A DNA stretch of 48,811 nucleotides from NCBI GenBank assembly GCA_949282135.1, contig CASDOR010000010.1:1-48811 (forward strand), given 5' to 3'. The notes beneath the pieces are model-generated. The model worked only from the letters and a program-made list of their open reading frames with translations. It was not told the origin of the DNA and ran no database searches. Below are positions 34,574-43,932 of the stretch, one piece after another; position 1 is the stretch's first letter, and each line of letters starts with the position of its first letter. This stretch comes from an uncultured Christensenella sp. Lineage in GTDB: Bacteria > Bacillota > Clostridia > Christensenellales > UBA1242. Position numbers and translations under genes: made by a program.

Positions 34574-35494
34574 TTAATTTTTTGCCTTATCTTTACTATT
34601 ATAGACCTCAATCTTATGACTTATTAGACGTGCAACTTCTTGCATGCCTGCACTAAGATACCCTCTATAGTCAATACTCTTATTGTTGCTTTCAATATTG
34701 CTTAAGATTCCTATCATATAAGAAATCCTAACATCTGTGTCTCCATTAATTTTACAAATATGCATTTTACTTGCACGTTTCAAAAATTCATCTGGTATAC
34801 CTTTTGCCCCTTGAATGTCAACACCAAGTTCTAAAAGCCTTTGCACGTCTACAGGATTTACTCCACTAGCGCCATGAAGAACTAAAGGAATATTTGGTAT
34901 AAGGTTTTGAATCTCCTCTAATATATCAAACCTAAGTTTTGCTTCCCCACTATATTTATAAGCCCCATGTTTAGTGCCTATGGCAATTGCAAGGCTGTCA
35001 ACATTTGTCCTTTCAACAAACTCCTTTGCTTGCATAGGTGAAGTATAACAACTATCTTTATCTTCAACATGAAGGTCATCTTCTGTCCCAGCAAGAGAAC
35101 CTAATTCTGCCTCTACATATACACCCTTGCTATGTGCATATTCTACAACCTTTGATGTGATATTTACATTGTCCTCATATGGAAGCATTGAACAATCAAT
35201 CATAACTGAATCGCATCCCATATCAATTGCCTTTTTTGCACTTTCAAAAGACTTTCCATGGTCAAGGTGAAAACTAATTGGTACTTTACACTGTTTCCTT
35301 GCACTTTTAATTATCTCTTTTAAATACTCTTCACCCATAAACGTAATTGCACTTTCTGAAACTTGAGCAATGACTGGCGAATTTTGACTTTCCGCCGCAG
35401 CAATAATTGCTTTTAAAACTTCAAGTGTCGAAAAATTAAATGCACCAACAGCATAATTATTTTTTAAAGCATCTTTTAATAAAAATTCACTCAT
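34574..35494 (-). CDS. fba: Class II fructose-bisphosphate aldolase
   Basis: 306 residues. Zinc ligands and catalysis visible in S-F-H-L-D-H-G-K (H-x-D-H), V-E-A-E-L-G, I-A-I-G-T-K-H-G-A-Y and L-V-L-H-G-A-S-G. N-D-N-like end I-N-G-D-T-D-V-R is the phosphate-binding segment. Cleaves fructose-1,6-bisphosphate in glycolysis; it could also belong to the tagatose/ketose group. Convergent terminator and own promoter, so single gene; gap (GAPDH) lies 2 kb away on the other strand. Confidence 0.93.
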   Translation of the reverse strand: MSEFLLKDALKNNYAVGAFNFSTLEVLKAIIAAAESQNSPVIAQVSESAITFMGEEYLKEIIKSARKQCKVPISFHLDHGKSFESAKKAIDMGCDSVMIDCSMLPYEDNVNITSKVVEYAHSKGVYVEAELGSLAGTEDDLHVEDKDSCYTSPMQAKEFVERTNVDSLAIAIGTKHGAYKYSGEAKLRFDILEEIQNLIPNIPLVLHGASGVNPVDVQRLLELGVDIQGAKGIPDEFLKRASKMHICKINGDTDVRISYMIGILSNIESNNKSIDYRGYLSAGMQEVARLISHKIEVYNSKDKAKN

Positions 35495-35585
35495 TTTTCT
35501 TCCCTCTTTTACAATATTTATTTTAACCTAAAATTAAAAAAAAGTTAAATACAAATTCATATTTTTTTAGTTTTTACTAAAATTT

Positions 35586-35614
35586 ATTGTACAAACGTAA
35601 AAATGTTAAACCAA
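35586..35614 (-). promoter_or_regulatory. Promoter of fba
   Basis: Minus strand TTGGTT (35614-35609), 17-base spacer, TACAAT (35591-35586), giving a leader of about 85 bases. Confidence 0.5.
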
Positions 35615-35658
35615 GACACCCCTTTCCCTTTTTGTAAAAATAAATTTTATTTATAAAT

Positions 35659-35691
35659 TTGTTTTTAAAAAATATCATTTTATACTATAAT
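35659..35691 (+). promoter_or_regulatory. Promoter abutting the glycosyltransferase-like gene
   Basis: TTGTTT (35659-35664), 16-base spacer, TATACT (35681-35686), or TATAAT (35686-35691) with a poor -35. Either start site leaves 0-6 bases before the ATG at 35699 and no ribosome site, so the transcript is nearly or fully leaderless. Confidence 0.5.
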
Positions 35692-35698
35692 TTAAAAT

Positions 35699-36568
35699 AT
35701 GAAAATTACATGTCTTTTTCCAGTTTTTAAAAATGATAAAATTAATGAATTCTTTCCTAGATTTATCAAAACGAATTTTTTTAAAAACCATCAAAATTTG
35801 TCTATAATAATTTACATTGAAAAATCAAATAAATTAAATGTTGATTTTCTTAAAAGTTTTTCTAAAAATAAACCATACATTTCTATTTATTTAACAGACA
35901 AACCTTTCACCTATAATGATGTTTTTTTTAATGCTTTAAAAACACTTGATTGTGACACTTTACTTCTTGGCGACACAAAAATACAAAACATTGACCTTTT
36001 GTTTACAAAGTGCATAGAAAAGCAAAAACAGGGTGCTAATATTGTACATGTTCTTAAAAAGCAAAATAAATTTAAAAGCTTTTTCTCTCGCATGTTTAAA
36101 GGGATTTATAACTTCTTTGTTAAGATATTTACCTCAAATATAGACAAATGCAATATTCCTTCTTTAGGATTAATTGATAAAGACGTACTTGATATTTTAA
36201 AAGCATTACCAAATAAATGTTGTTACTTAAAAAATACTCCTAATTTTAAAGGCTTTACTACAAAAACAATTTTTATAGATGACAAGACTTCAACCTATAA
36301 AAACAACTTTGCATACTTTTCTACCCCACTTAAAGTTGTTACTTTTTTTTCCTGTATATTTTTTGTTTCTTTATTAACACTAATTTTAGGTAACGTGTTT
36401 TTAGATGCAAAGAAAGGTATATTTAATATTTTTACCATTTTAGTTTTAATACTCTCCTTAGTAATAATAGCTTTTATGATTCCGAAGCACATTTTTGACA
36501 TTAGAAACAGCTCACTTTTGCAAGAAAAACTTGTTGCCAATAAATTAGAAGGTAAGGAAAATGATTGA
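35699..36568 (+). CDS. Degenerate family 2 glycosyltransferase-like membrane protein
   Basis: 289 residues. M-K-I-T-C-L-F-P-V-F and D-T-L-L-L-G-D-T-K-I resemble the first strand and metal-binding D-x-D region of GT2 enzymes of the GtrB/DPM1 shape, and two C-terminal membrane helices (about 206-230 and 237-260) fit that group. But the acceptor/catalytic motifs (E-D or Q-x-x-R-W) are absent and the chain is short, so it may be inactive or act on something else. Unusually Phe/Lys/Asn rich. No ribosome site; overlaps the aminopeptidase gene by 8 bases. Confidence 0.6.
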   Translation: MKITCLFPVFKNDKINEFFPRFIKTNFFKNHQNLSIIIYIEKSNKLNVDFLKSFSKNKPYISIYLTDKPFTYNDVFFNALKTLDCDTLLLGDTKIQNIDLLFTKCIEKQKQGANIVHVLKKQNKFKSFFSRMFKGIYNFFVKIFTSNIDKCNIPSLGLIDKDVLDILKALPNKCCYLKNTPNFKGFTTKTIFIDDKTSTYKNNFAYFSTPLKVVTFFSCIFFVSLLTLILGNVFLDAKKGIFNIFTILVLILSLVIIAFMIPKHIFDIRNSSLLQEKLVANKLEGKEND

Positions 36569-37676
36569 TGATAGATTAAAAATTCTTGCAAAAAATCTTG
36601 TGAATTACTCTTGTGAATTAAAGAAAAATGAAAAAGTTTTAATTGAGGCAATGGACATAGATAATAGTTTTATCTCTGAAATTGTAAAGGAAGTTTACAA
36701 AGTAGGTGCCATACCCTTTGTAAATATTTTATCTTCAACCGTTTCTAGAAGTTTACTTTTGGGGACAAATGAGACTCGAGAAAAATTAAGGTGTAAATTT
36801 GACTTGCTAGTCATGAACAATATGGATGCTTATATTTCAATTAAAAGTAAAAACATCTATGAGAACTCAGATGTGCCAAAAAATAATATTGAATGTGTAA
36901 AACAGTACTATGATTATTTTGTTCACACAGAAATTAGAGTAAAAAAGACAAAATGGGTGATTTTAAATTATCCAACTAGTATCACAGCTCAAAATGCCAT
37001 GACAAGCACTGAAAAATTTGAAGATTATTATTTTAATGTTTGCAATCTAAATTATGCTAAAATGAATAAAAATATGGATGCTCTAAAAAAGTTGCTTGAA
37101 AAAACTGATAAAATAAGAATAGTTTCTCCTGGGACAGATTTAAATTTTTCTATTAAAAACATGCCTGCAGTAAAATGTGCTGGCAAAAACAACATCCCTG
37201 ACGGAGAAGTCTTTACCGCGCCTATTAAAAAAAGTGTTAATGGAACAATTACTTACAACATTCCAACAATGTCTCCGAACGGCATAAGACACGATAATAT
37301 AAGACTAGTATTTAAGGATGGAAAAATCATTGAAGCAACTTCAAATAGTATTGAAAATATAAACGACATTTTTGACATTGATGAGGGAGCAAGATATATC
37401 GGTGAGTTTGCTTTTGGTTTAAATCCTTATATTAATACTCCAATGTTAGACATACTATTTGATGAAAAAATGTGTGGCTCTATACATTTTACTCCAGGAA
37501 GTTGCTACGAGGAGTGTGATAACGGAAATAAATCCGCTCTTCACTGGGATTTAATTTTATCTCAAACAAAAGAAAACGGCGGAGGAGAAATTTATTTTGA
37601 CGACAAACTAGTTAGAAAAGATGGAAAATTTGTAATTAAATCTTTGATGGGATTAAATCCTGATAGTTTAACTTAA
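36561..37676 (+). CDS. Aminopeptidase, M29 family
   Basis: 371 residues. The metal-binding residues of AmpS/PepS-type peptidases are present: D-G-E-V-F-T-A-P, G-E-F-A-F-G-L-N, G-S-I-H-F-T-P-G and L-H-W-D-L-I. N-terminal alpha/beta domain and C-terminal catalytic domain complete. Cytoplasmic dipeptide/peptide trimming. Its ribosome site (GGTAAGGA) lies inside the previous gene, so translation is coupled to the glycosyltransferase-like protein. Confidence 0.9.
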   Translation: MIDDRLKILAKNLVNYSCELKKNEKVLIEAMDIDNSFISEIVKEVYKVGAIPFVNILSSTVSRSLLLGTNETREKLRCKFDLLVMNNMDAYISIKSKNIYENSDVPKNNIECVKQYYDYFVHTEIRVKKTKWVILNYPTSITAQNAMTSTEKFEDYYFNVCNLNYAKMNKNMDALKKLLEKTDKIRIVSPGTDLNFSIKNMPAVKCAGKNNIPDGEVFTAPIKKSVNGTITYNIPTMSPNGIRHDNIRLVFKDGKIIEATSNSIENINDIFDIDEGARYIGEFAFGLNPYINTPMLDILFDEKMCGSIHFTPGSCYEECDNGNKSALHWDLILSQTKENGGGEIYFDDKLVRKDGKFVIKSLMGLNPDSLT

Positions 37677-37692
37677 TTTTTTTGTTTTTTAA

Positions 37693-37721
37693 TTTGTCTA
37701 AATTTTTTTATGTTGTATAAT
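37693..37721 (+). promoter_or_regulatory. Promoter of gap
   Basis: TTTGTC (37693-37698), 17-base spacer, TATAAT (37716-37721), 31 bases before the start codon. Confidence 0.6.
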
Positions 37722-37737
37722 TATATGTAATTTTTAG

Positions 37738-38769
<1,032 letters not shown>

Positions 38770-38774
38770 AAAAT

Positions 38775-38806
38775 AAAAAGAGCATATTTTTATGTGCTCT
38801 TTTTTT
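38775..38806. terminator. Terminator of gap, also usable by the convergent gene
   Basis: AAAAAGAGCA and TGCTCTTTTT, 10-bp stem with a 10-base A/T loop, T run after it on the plus strand and A run before it, so it can act in both directions. Confidence 0.85.
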
Positions 38807-38815
38807 ATGTAAAAA

Positions 38816-39130
38816 TTAATAATATGACATTGTTCCTACTACGGCAATTATAGCAATTAAATATATTACAAGAATTACACCAATACTTACACCAAAAGTA
38901 ATTCCCCACGCTTTTATAAAAGTCTTTCTTGCAATAGTATTTGTGGGATACATTAAAAGCCCAATCACAAGCCCTATCACACCAAGAAGTAGACCAAGTA
39001 ACACTCCTATTCCCGTTTTTGGCTCATTATAATCTTTTTCATTTTCTTGAATCGGCTTTACTGCATGTCCACACTTTATACACACGTCCGCATTATTATC
39101 TATCTCGTTACCACAATTTTTACAAAACAA
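38816..39130 (-). CDS. Zinc-ribbon membrane protein with TTG start
   Basis: 104 residues. Begins with a zinc ribbon C-x2-C ... C-x2-C (F-C-K-N-C-G-N-E-I ... C-I-K-C-G-H), then a polar linker and two membrane helices (about 39-60 and 74-100). The start is a TTG at 39128-39130, nine bases after a perfect AAAGGAGG; no ATG fits. Divergent from an XRE regulator, with the twin operators at 39159-39197 between them, so that regulator probably controls it. Two other zinc-ribbon or small membrane proteins lie within 7 kb, but without visible homology beyond the ribbon. Confidence 0.8.
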   Translation of the reverse strand: MFCKNCGNEIDNNADVCIKCGHAVKPIQENEKDYNEPKTGIGVLLGLLLGVIGLVIGLLMYPTNTIARKTFIKAWGITFGVSIGVILVIYLIAIIAVVGTMSYY

Positions 39131-39158
39131 AATAGCTTTCCTCCTTTTAAGTAAAATT

Positions 39159-39197
39159 GTAACAAATTGTTACATAATTAAATTAACAAATTGTTAC
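39159..39197. promoter_or_regulatory. Two AACAA-A-TTGTT operators between divergent genes
   Basis: GTAACAAATTGTTAC (39159-39173) is a perfect 15-base palindrome; TTAACAAATTGTTAC (39183-39197) is the same but for one base. Their centres are 24 bases apart, about two helix turns plus, so two dimers could bind side by side. They lie directly before the XRE gene and cover the promoter region of the zinc-ribbon gene. Confidence 0.8.
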
Positions 39198-39219
39198 ACT
39201 ATTGTCAAGAGGATATTTG

Positions 39220-39423
39220 ATGATAGGTTTAAAAAAAATTAGGCATGAAAAAAATTTAAATCAACAAAAGGTGGCTTACGACCTACATATATCTAGAGAA
39301 TCGCTTTCTTACTACGAAAATGGAAAGCGAGAGCCTGATCTTGCCTTACTCGTTAAAATGTCCGAATACTTTAATGTTTCTATAAACTATTTAATCACAG
39401 GAAAGGAATTTAAAAAAAAATAA
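39220..39423 (+). CDS. XRE/Cro family transcriptional regulator
   Basis: 67 residues, a bare HTH_3 domain: L-K-K-I-R-H-E-K-N-L-N-Q-Q-K-V-A-Y-D-L-H-I-S-R-E-S-L-S-Y-Y-E-N-G-K-R-E-P-D, of which the recognition helix is S-R-E-S-L-S-Y-Y. No sensor domain, so it behaves as a simple repressor. ATG at 39220 with AGAGGA six bases upstream; an in-frame TTG at 39202 lies before that ribosome site. Likely binds the two palindromes just upstream and controls itself and the zinc-ribbon membrane protein. Confidence 0.88.
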   Translation: MIGLKKIRHEKNLNQQKVAYDLHISRESLSYYENGKREPDLALLVKMSEYFNVSINYLITGKEFKKK

Positions 39424-39505
39424 AGAAAAAAATCAACTTTACTTAATGATGTTAATATATTGAAAAAAAGAAAAGAATATTTTATATAGAAGTAAAACAT
39501 TTTCA

Positions 39506-39532
39506 AAAATAGGTTAAAAAACCATCTATTTT
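39506..39532 (+). terminator. Possible hairpin after the XRE gene
   Basis: AAAATAG and CTATTTT with an inner GTT/AAC pair form an A/U-rich stem ending in TTTTC. Weak because of its composition and 80-base distance from the stop. Confidence 0.3.
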
Positions 39533-39559
39533 CAAAATAATTCACACCAAGAACTTTAA

Positions 39560-39598
39560 AAAAACTAGTGTTATATGCGTAGAAAAACACTAGTTTTT
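39560..39598 (+). terminator. Terminator-like hairpin
   Basis: AAAAACTAGTGTT and AACACTAGTTTTT, 13-bp perfect stem over a 13-base loop, ending in five T. It lies 140 bases downstream of the XRE gene and probably ends that transcript. Confidence 0.6.
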
Positions 39599-39620
39599 AA
39601 ATTTTTATGATAATGAAAAT

Positions 39621-39785
39621 TTTACTTACGTGGGTTTATATTCAAGGAAGGTTTAGAAAAAAGGGAGTTTACTCACTTCTTTAAACCTGACGCCGAAAAC
39701 AAACACGGAAGGTGAGTGACAGCGAACAAAAACGAAGTTTTTAAAAAATTTTTGAAATAAAATTTTTTACTTCCGTGGGTTTCTA
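39621..39785. other. Gene-free segment with direct and inverted repeats, possible small RNA
   Basis: The motif ACTTACGTGGGTTT (39624-39637) recurs as ACTTCCGTGGGTTT (39769-39782). Between them AGGTTTA...TAAACCT with inner AAG/CTT and GAGT/ACTC forms a long hairpin (about 39649-39688), and CACGGAAG (39704-39711) can pair with CTTCCGTG (39770-39777). No ORF or transposase. GC content seems higher than in ordinary gaps here. Either strand could encode it. Nature unknown. Confidence 0.4.
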
Positions 39786-39794
39786 ATTTTATAT

Positions 39795-41045
39795 TTATAA
39801 ACTTATTGATTTTTTCATTCTTGATAATAAGTAAGCAAAAGATGACAAAATCGCAATTGCTAAAACGCCTTCAATTATTGCAAGCCAAATAGGAGCACCT
39901 GCGAGTGCACTCTCTGGCATAAATGAATTATAAAGCCCCACTACAAAAAATTCTACTAAGAACATAATAATTGGATTTTTACCCCACCAAACAAAAAGTT
40001 CAAATTTGTAATTATTAAACTTGTCAAATAAGGTAAAGAAAGAAAATACTACTCCTGGTAATCCCACGCCAACAAGAATAAATGTTGGGCTACAACTTCC
40101 CATACTAATATCTCCTAGCCACTGAGTGCATAATAATCCAACTATTAAAAACAAACATGACGCAATGACAGCATGATCCTTATTTTTAAAGAACAAATCA
40201 GCAACAAACATATCAAAAATAAGCATTGCTCCCCAACCAAAACCACCTATTATACCACCATGAACAAAAGTATCTAGTATTTCACTATTGTTTCCGATTT
40301 GATGATAAATACTAAAGGCAACAAAAATTATACTTGCAGCTAAGAATTTCCACCATGATTTTAACTTTACAAAAGGCAAAGCAATAAGGATTGAAAAACC
40401 AATGTCCTGCAAAACAAGCCAGTAGTTATATACCACACCTTTCCCTGACAAAACATATGCAAAATCAATACTTGTTATAATAATATTTAAAATACCAAGA
40501 CAAGACATTGCAACATAAAATACCTGACTTGAAACAACCTTAAATTTTTGTAGTTTTGGAATAAGTGTCAGCAATCTAAGAATTAATCCTATAATTGCAA
40601 CCATGGAAAAAGCAAAGACAGTCCAGTCAAAGGCGTTTAACTCGTATGATCCACCAAACATATCAAGTATTTTATTGCATAAATCTAAAAAAGTCCCCAG
40701 CCCTATAATTGCAAGTGCTCTTTCAATGTAGTGAACTATTGCTATTTTTGTTCCATATTTTTTTTGCCACTTATTAAATGATAATAAATATGTTAGTCCA
40801 ACAGCAAAAATAAACGCAGGTGCAATAAAATCTGCAATAGTCATTCCTGGAGCAATGACAATACCTGTCGTAAGGGAGTGATCAGCAAGACGTGCAATAA
40901 AACCCAAACTTGGGAAATTTTTTAAAAACTGAAAAATTATCATACAAAATACACAAAAACCCCTAAACCTATCAATGCTCTTAATTCTCTTTGTTTCATT
41001 TTCTTCTTTATTTAAAATTTCTACAGTATTATCAACGTTTTCCAT
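39795..41045 (-). CDS. Polytopic membrane protein related to HGSNAT/DUF5009 acyltransferases
   Basis: 416 residues. The N-terminal R-I-K-S-I-D-R-F-R-G-F-C-V-F-C-M-I and I-A-D-F-I-A-P-A-F-I-F-A-V-G-L fit the R-x-x-S-x-D-x-x-R-G and P-x-F-x-F-x-x-G blocks of heparan-alpha-glucosaminide acetyltransferase-like proteins; about ten further membrane helices follow, with a conserved-looking W-W-G-K-N-P motif near the end. Family members move an acyl group across the membrane onto a sugar. The acyl-CoA synthetase gene 12 bases upstream could supply the acyl donor. Ribosome site GGAAGGTG. Confidence 0.75.
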   Translation of the reverse strand: MENVDNTVEILNKEENETKRIKSIDRFRGFCVFCMIIFQFLKNFPSLGFIARLADHSLTTGIVIAPGMTIADFIAPAFIFAVGLTYLLSFNKWQKKYGTKIAIVHYIERALAIIGLGTFLDLCNKILDMFGGSYELNAFDWTVFAFSMVAIIGLILRLLTLIPKLQKFKVVSSQVFYVAMSCLGILNIIITSIDFAYVLSGKGVVYNYWLVLQDIGFSILIALPFVKLKSWWKFLAASIIFVAFSIYHQIGNNSEILDTFVHGGIIGGFGWGAMLIFDMFVADLFFKNKDHAVIASCLFLIVGLLCTQWLGDISMGSCSPTFILVGVGLPGVVFSFFTLFDKFNNYKFELFVWWGKNPIIMFLVEFFVVGLYNSFMPESALAGAPIWLAIIEGVLAIAILSSFAYLLSRMKKSISL

Positions 41046-41057
41046 AATTCACCTTCC

Positions 41058-42653
41058 TTAATCAAATTTATTAAAATCAATCTTGCCAAAATTAGTTCTT
41101 GGCATTTCATCTATTATTTCAATTATTTTTGGTACTGAATACTTAATTAACTTACTTTGACAAAGCATAATAATTTCCCTTTTTATTCTTTCCTCGCCCT
41201 TTTCTTTCAAAATATTCTTATCGCTAAGTGTAATGTAAAGTTTAATATAAATCTTTTCGTTGTAATGATATGGGACCGCACATGCTTCGTCTATATACTT
41301 AAGCTCTTTTACCAAACTTTCAATTTCTGACGGAAAAATATTTATTGCATTAATTTTAATTGAACGTTTCCTTCTATCAAGTATAAATAAAAAGTTATCA
41401 TTATCTAAATAGCCTAAATCGCCAGTTTTTACCCACTTTTCTTTTCCTTTATAAACAAAACAATTTGCTTCGTTTAAATATCCTTTCATACATGATGGTG
41501 AATTTACAACAATTTCCCCTATAGTGTTTGGTGATAGTGGATTATTATCATCGTCCCAAATTTCTACTTTTGTTCCAGGAATTGCTTTTCCGCAACTATA
41601 CGGCTTATAGTTTTCAAATGTGTTCGCTGTACAGACGCTTGTGACCTCCGTTAATCCATACCCTCGAAATAATCTTGCAGGACTTTTATATCTCTCTAAA
41701 ATCATATCAAAATATTCAACAAAAGATTCTGTTAAAACATCTCCGCCGCACCAAAGGTCTCTTAATTTCATTAGATGTTTGCCATAAAAGTTTTTATAGG
41801 CAATCATTTTCTTAAACATAATTGGCACACCAGAAAAAAAGGTTACATTATACTTTTTAATAAAATTATTTAATTTTTTAGGCTGAAAACTAGGAACAAG
41901 TATCGCACTGTATCCATTAGTTAAACAAGTATGAATAGATACCCCTAAGCCATACGCATGAAAAACTGGAAGAGCAACTAAAGAATATTCACTTCCTCCC
42001 CCTCTTTCCTTTCGCGTATACATTTTTTCAAGTTCTATACTTAGATTATTAAAAGCAGAATTTTGAAGCTCAATAATTTTAGGCTGTCCACTTGTACCTC
42101 CACTATGCATTCGACAAACCACATCGCTGCTTTTGCCACTTATTTCTGTATCATTTTCTTTTTTTGAATGTTTGATTAATTCTGAATATTTGAGTGCATA
42201 TTTGTAGGATTTGCATTTACATTTTATAAAAATAGAAAAAAAAGGTTTTCTAAAAGTGACATAATCAGCAATTGAACATTTAATTAAGGTTTGATCTAAA
42301 TCAGATAATACCTTTTGATTTTTGAATAATACATCAAAGAACATTAAACCCTTTGAATTCATTTGCTTTAAAATGTCTTTTAATTTTTCAATAGGCAAAA
42401 GTGGATGAACAATATTTGCTATTACTCCAAGTTTTGAACAAGCATAAAAAGCTACAAGTGCTTGCGGACAGGTAGGAAGATAAATTGTTAACACATCATT
42501 TTTTTTAAAACTTAATTTTTTTAAAGAAATTGCAAAATCCTCAATATTTCTTAAAAAAGTCTTCATAGGAATTTTATGATTATAAAAGATTATGTTGCCT
42601 TTTTTTATATCAACATTGTCTCTTAACATTTCATAACAAGTCTTTTGTTCCAT
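41058..42653 (-). CDS. AMP-forming acyl-CoA synthetase
   Basis: 531 residues. ANL superfamily: P-loop-like M-H-S-G-G-T-S-G-Q-P-K (about 182-192), G-Y-G-L-T-E-V-T-S, K-T-G-D-L-G-Y-L-D with the hinge D-R-R-K-R-S-I-K, and the C-terminal catalytic Lys524 in R-T-N-F-G-K-I-D. Activates a carboxylic acid with ATP and CoA (or a carrier). Substrate unknown; the sequence is far from typical long-chain FadD. In a two-gene unit with the membrane acyltransferase. The start ATG follows AAAAGGA; a promoter at 42761-42788 serves the pair. Confidence 0.88.
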   Translation of the reverse strand: MEQKTCYEMLRDNVDIKKGNIIFYNHKIPMKTFLRNIEDFAISLKKLSFKKNDVLTIYLPTCPQALVAFYACSKLGVIANIVHPLLPIEKLKDILKQMNSKGLMFFDVLFKNQKVLSDLDQTLIKCSIADYVTFRKPFFSIFIKCKCKSYKYALKYSELIKHSKKENDTEISGKSSDVVCRMHSGGTSGQPKIIELQNSAFNNLSIELEKMYTRKERGGGSEYSLVALPVFHAYGLGVSIHTCLTNGYSAILVPSFQPKKLNNFIKKYNVTFFSGVPIMFKKMIAYKNFYGKHLMKLRDLWCGGDVLTESFVEYFDMILERYKSPARLFRGYGLTEVTSVCTANTFENYKPYSCGKAIPGTKVEIWDDDNNPLSPNTIGEIVVNSPSCMKGYLNEANCFVYKGKEKWVKTGDLGYLDNDNFLFILDRRKRSIKINAINIFPSEIESLVKELKYIDEACAVPYHYNEKIYIKLYITLSDKNILKEKGEERIKREIIMLCQSKLIKYSVPKIIEIIDEMPRTNFGKIDFNKFD

Positions 42654-42760
42654 AAAAATCCTTTTAAAAATTAATCAAGATTGTATTTATTATCTAAATT
42701 AATTTCTACAAAAAAATAAGTAAAATTAATCTTTTAATTTTTTTATCTTAACCGTTATTC

Positions 42761-42788
42761 ATTGTATCATATATTTAATTAAAGTAAA
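42761..42788 (-). promoter_or_regulatory. Probable promoter of the acyl-CoA synthetase/acyltransferase pair
   Basis: Minus strand TTTACT (42788-42783), 16-base spacer, TACAAT (42766-42761), leader about 100 bases. It starts only 18 bases past the ychF stop. Confidence 0.45.
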
Positions 42789-42805
42789 ACTATATTTATA
42801 CATTT

Positions 42806-43900
42806 TTAGACATTAAATTTAAACAAGACAACATCACCATCTTGCATTATATAGTCCTTGCCTACAGACTGGACTTTTCCCTTTTCCTTTGCTTGATTAA
42901 AACCCCCGAGATTTACTAAGTCATCATATTTTACTATCTCAGCTCTAATGAATCCTTTTTCAAAGTCACTATGAATTTTACCTGCAGCTTGAGGTGCTTT
43001 TGTCCCTATTTTTATTGTCCATGCTCTAACTTCTTTTTCTCCTGCAGTTAAATAGCTCATAAGCCCAAGAGTCTTGTAACTAGTAACAATAAGTTTCTCT
43101 AGCCCACTTTTATCAAGCCCTAACTCTTCTTTAAACATTTCTCTTTCTTCATCATCAAGAGACATAAGTTCTTCTTCAATTTTACAACTTAAAACAAGTA
43201 CTTCTGCATTTTCTAGCTTTGCCTTTTCATAAACTTGTTTAACAAATTTATTGTCACTTTCATTCATTCCTATTTCATTTTCAGAAATGTTTGCAACATA
43301 AATAACTGGCTTTGTTGTAAGTAAAAACAATTTATCAACAAACTCTTTTTGTTCCTCACTAAAATTTAAACTTCTTATTGGCTTTTCATTTTCTAAAGTT
43401 TGTTTTAATATCTGTAAAAGAGCAACATTTTCTTTAGTAGTAGCCCCTGATTTTAACAGCTTATTTTCTTTTTCTATATACTTTTCTATGCTTTCAAGGT
43501 CAGCAAGAATGAGCTCCAAATTTATTGTGTCAATGTCTCTTGCAGGGTTTACACTCCCCTCAACATGAATAATTTTTTCATCCTCAAAACACCTAACAAC
43601 ATGCACAATTGCATCGACTTCCCTAATGTGGCTTAAAAATTTATTTCCAAGACCTTCACCCTTGCTTGCCCCCTTTACAAGGCCTGCAATGTCGACAAAC
43701 TCAATTTGAGCATATGTTGTTTTTTTCGAATTATACAATTTTGTTAGCACGTCAAGTCTTTCATCTGGCACATCCACTATTCCTATGTTTGGCTCTATAG
43801 TACAAAAAGGATAATTTGCACTTTCTGCCCCAGCTCTTGTAATTGCATTAAATAATGTACTTTTCCCGACATTTGGAAGTCCCACGACACCTAATTTCAT
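42806..43900 (-). CDS. ychF: Obg-like ATPase YchF
   Basis: 364 residues, canonical. G1 [13 protein letters not shown]2/G3 [20 protein letters not shown]4 replaced by the N-I-S-E/N-M-S-E type (V-A-N-I-S-E), which marks ATP preference, and a C-terminal TGS domain ([22 protein letters not shown]). Ribosome-associated, stress and redox linked. Ribosome site GGAGAAG. Thirty-two bases after the YwaF-like gene, so probably cotranscribed. Confidence 0.96.
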   Translation of the reverse strand: MKLGVVGLPNVGKSTLFNAITRAGAESANYPFCTIEPNIGIVDVPDERLDVLTKLYNSKKTTYAQIEFVDIAGLVKGASKGEGLGNKFLSHIREVDAIVHVVRCFEDEKIIHVEGSVNPARDIDTINLELILADLESIEKYIEKENKLLKSGATTKENVALLQILKQTLENEKPIRSLNFSEEQKEFVDKLFLLTTKPVIYVANISENEIGMNESDNKFVKQVYEKAKLENAEVLVLSCKIEEELMSLDDEEREMFKEELGLDKSGLEKLIVTSYKTLGLMSYLTAGEKEVRAWTIKIGTKAPQAAGKIHSDFEKGFIRAEIVKYDDLVNLGGFNQAKEKGKVQSVGKDYIMQDGDVVLFKFNV

Positions 43901-43932
43901 ATTCTTCTCCTAAAATCAATTATTCTTTAAGC

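Noticed and set aside
39621..39785. Insertion sequence or integron fragment
   Set aside because: No transposase, no terminal inverted repeats with target duplication; left as unexplained repeats.
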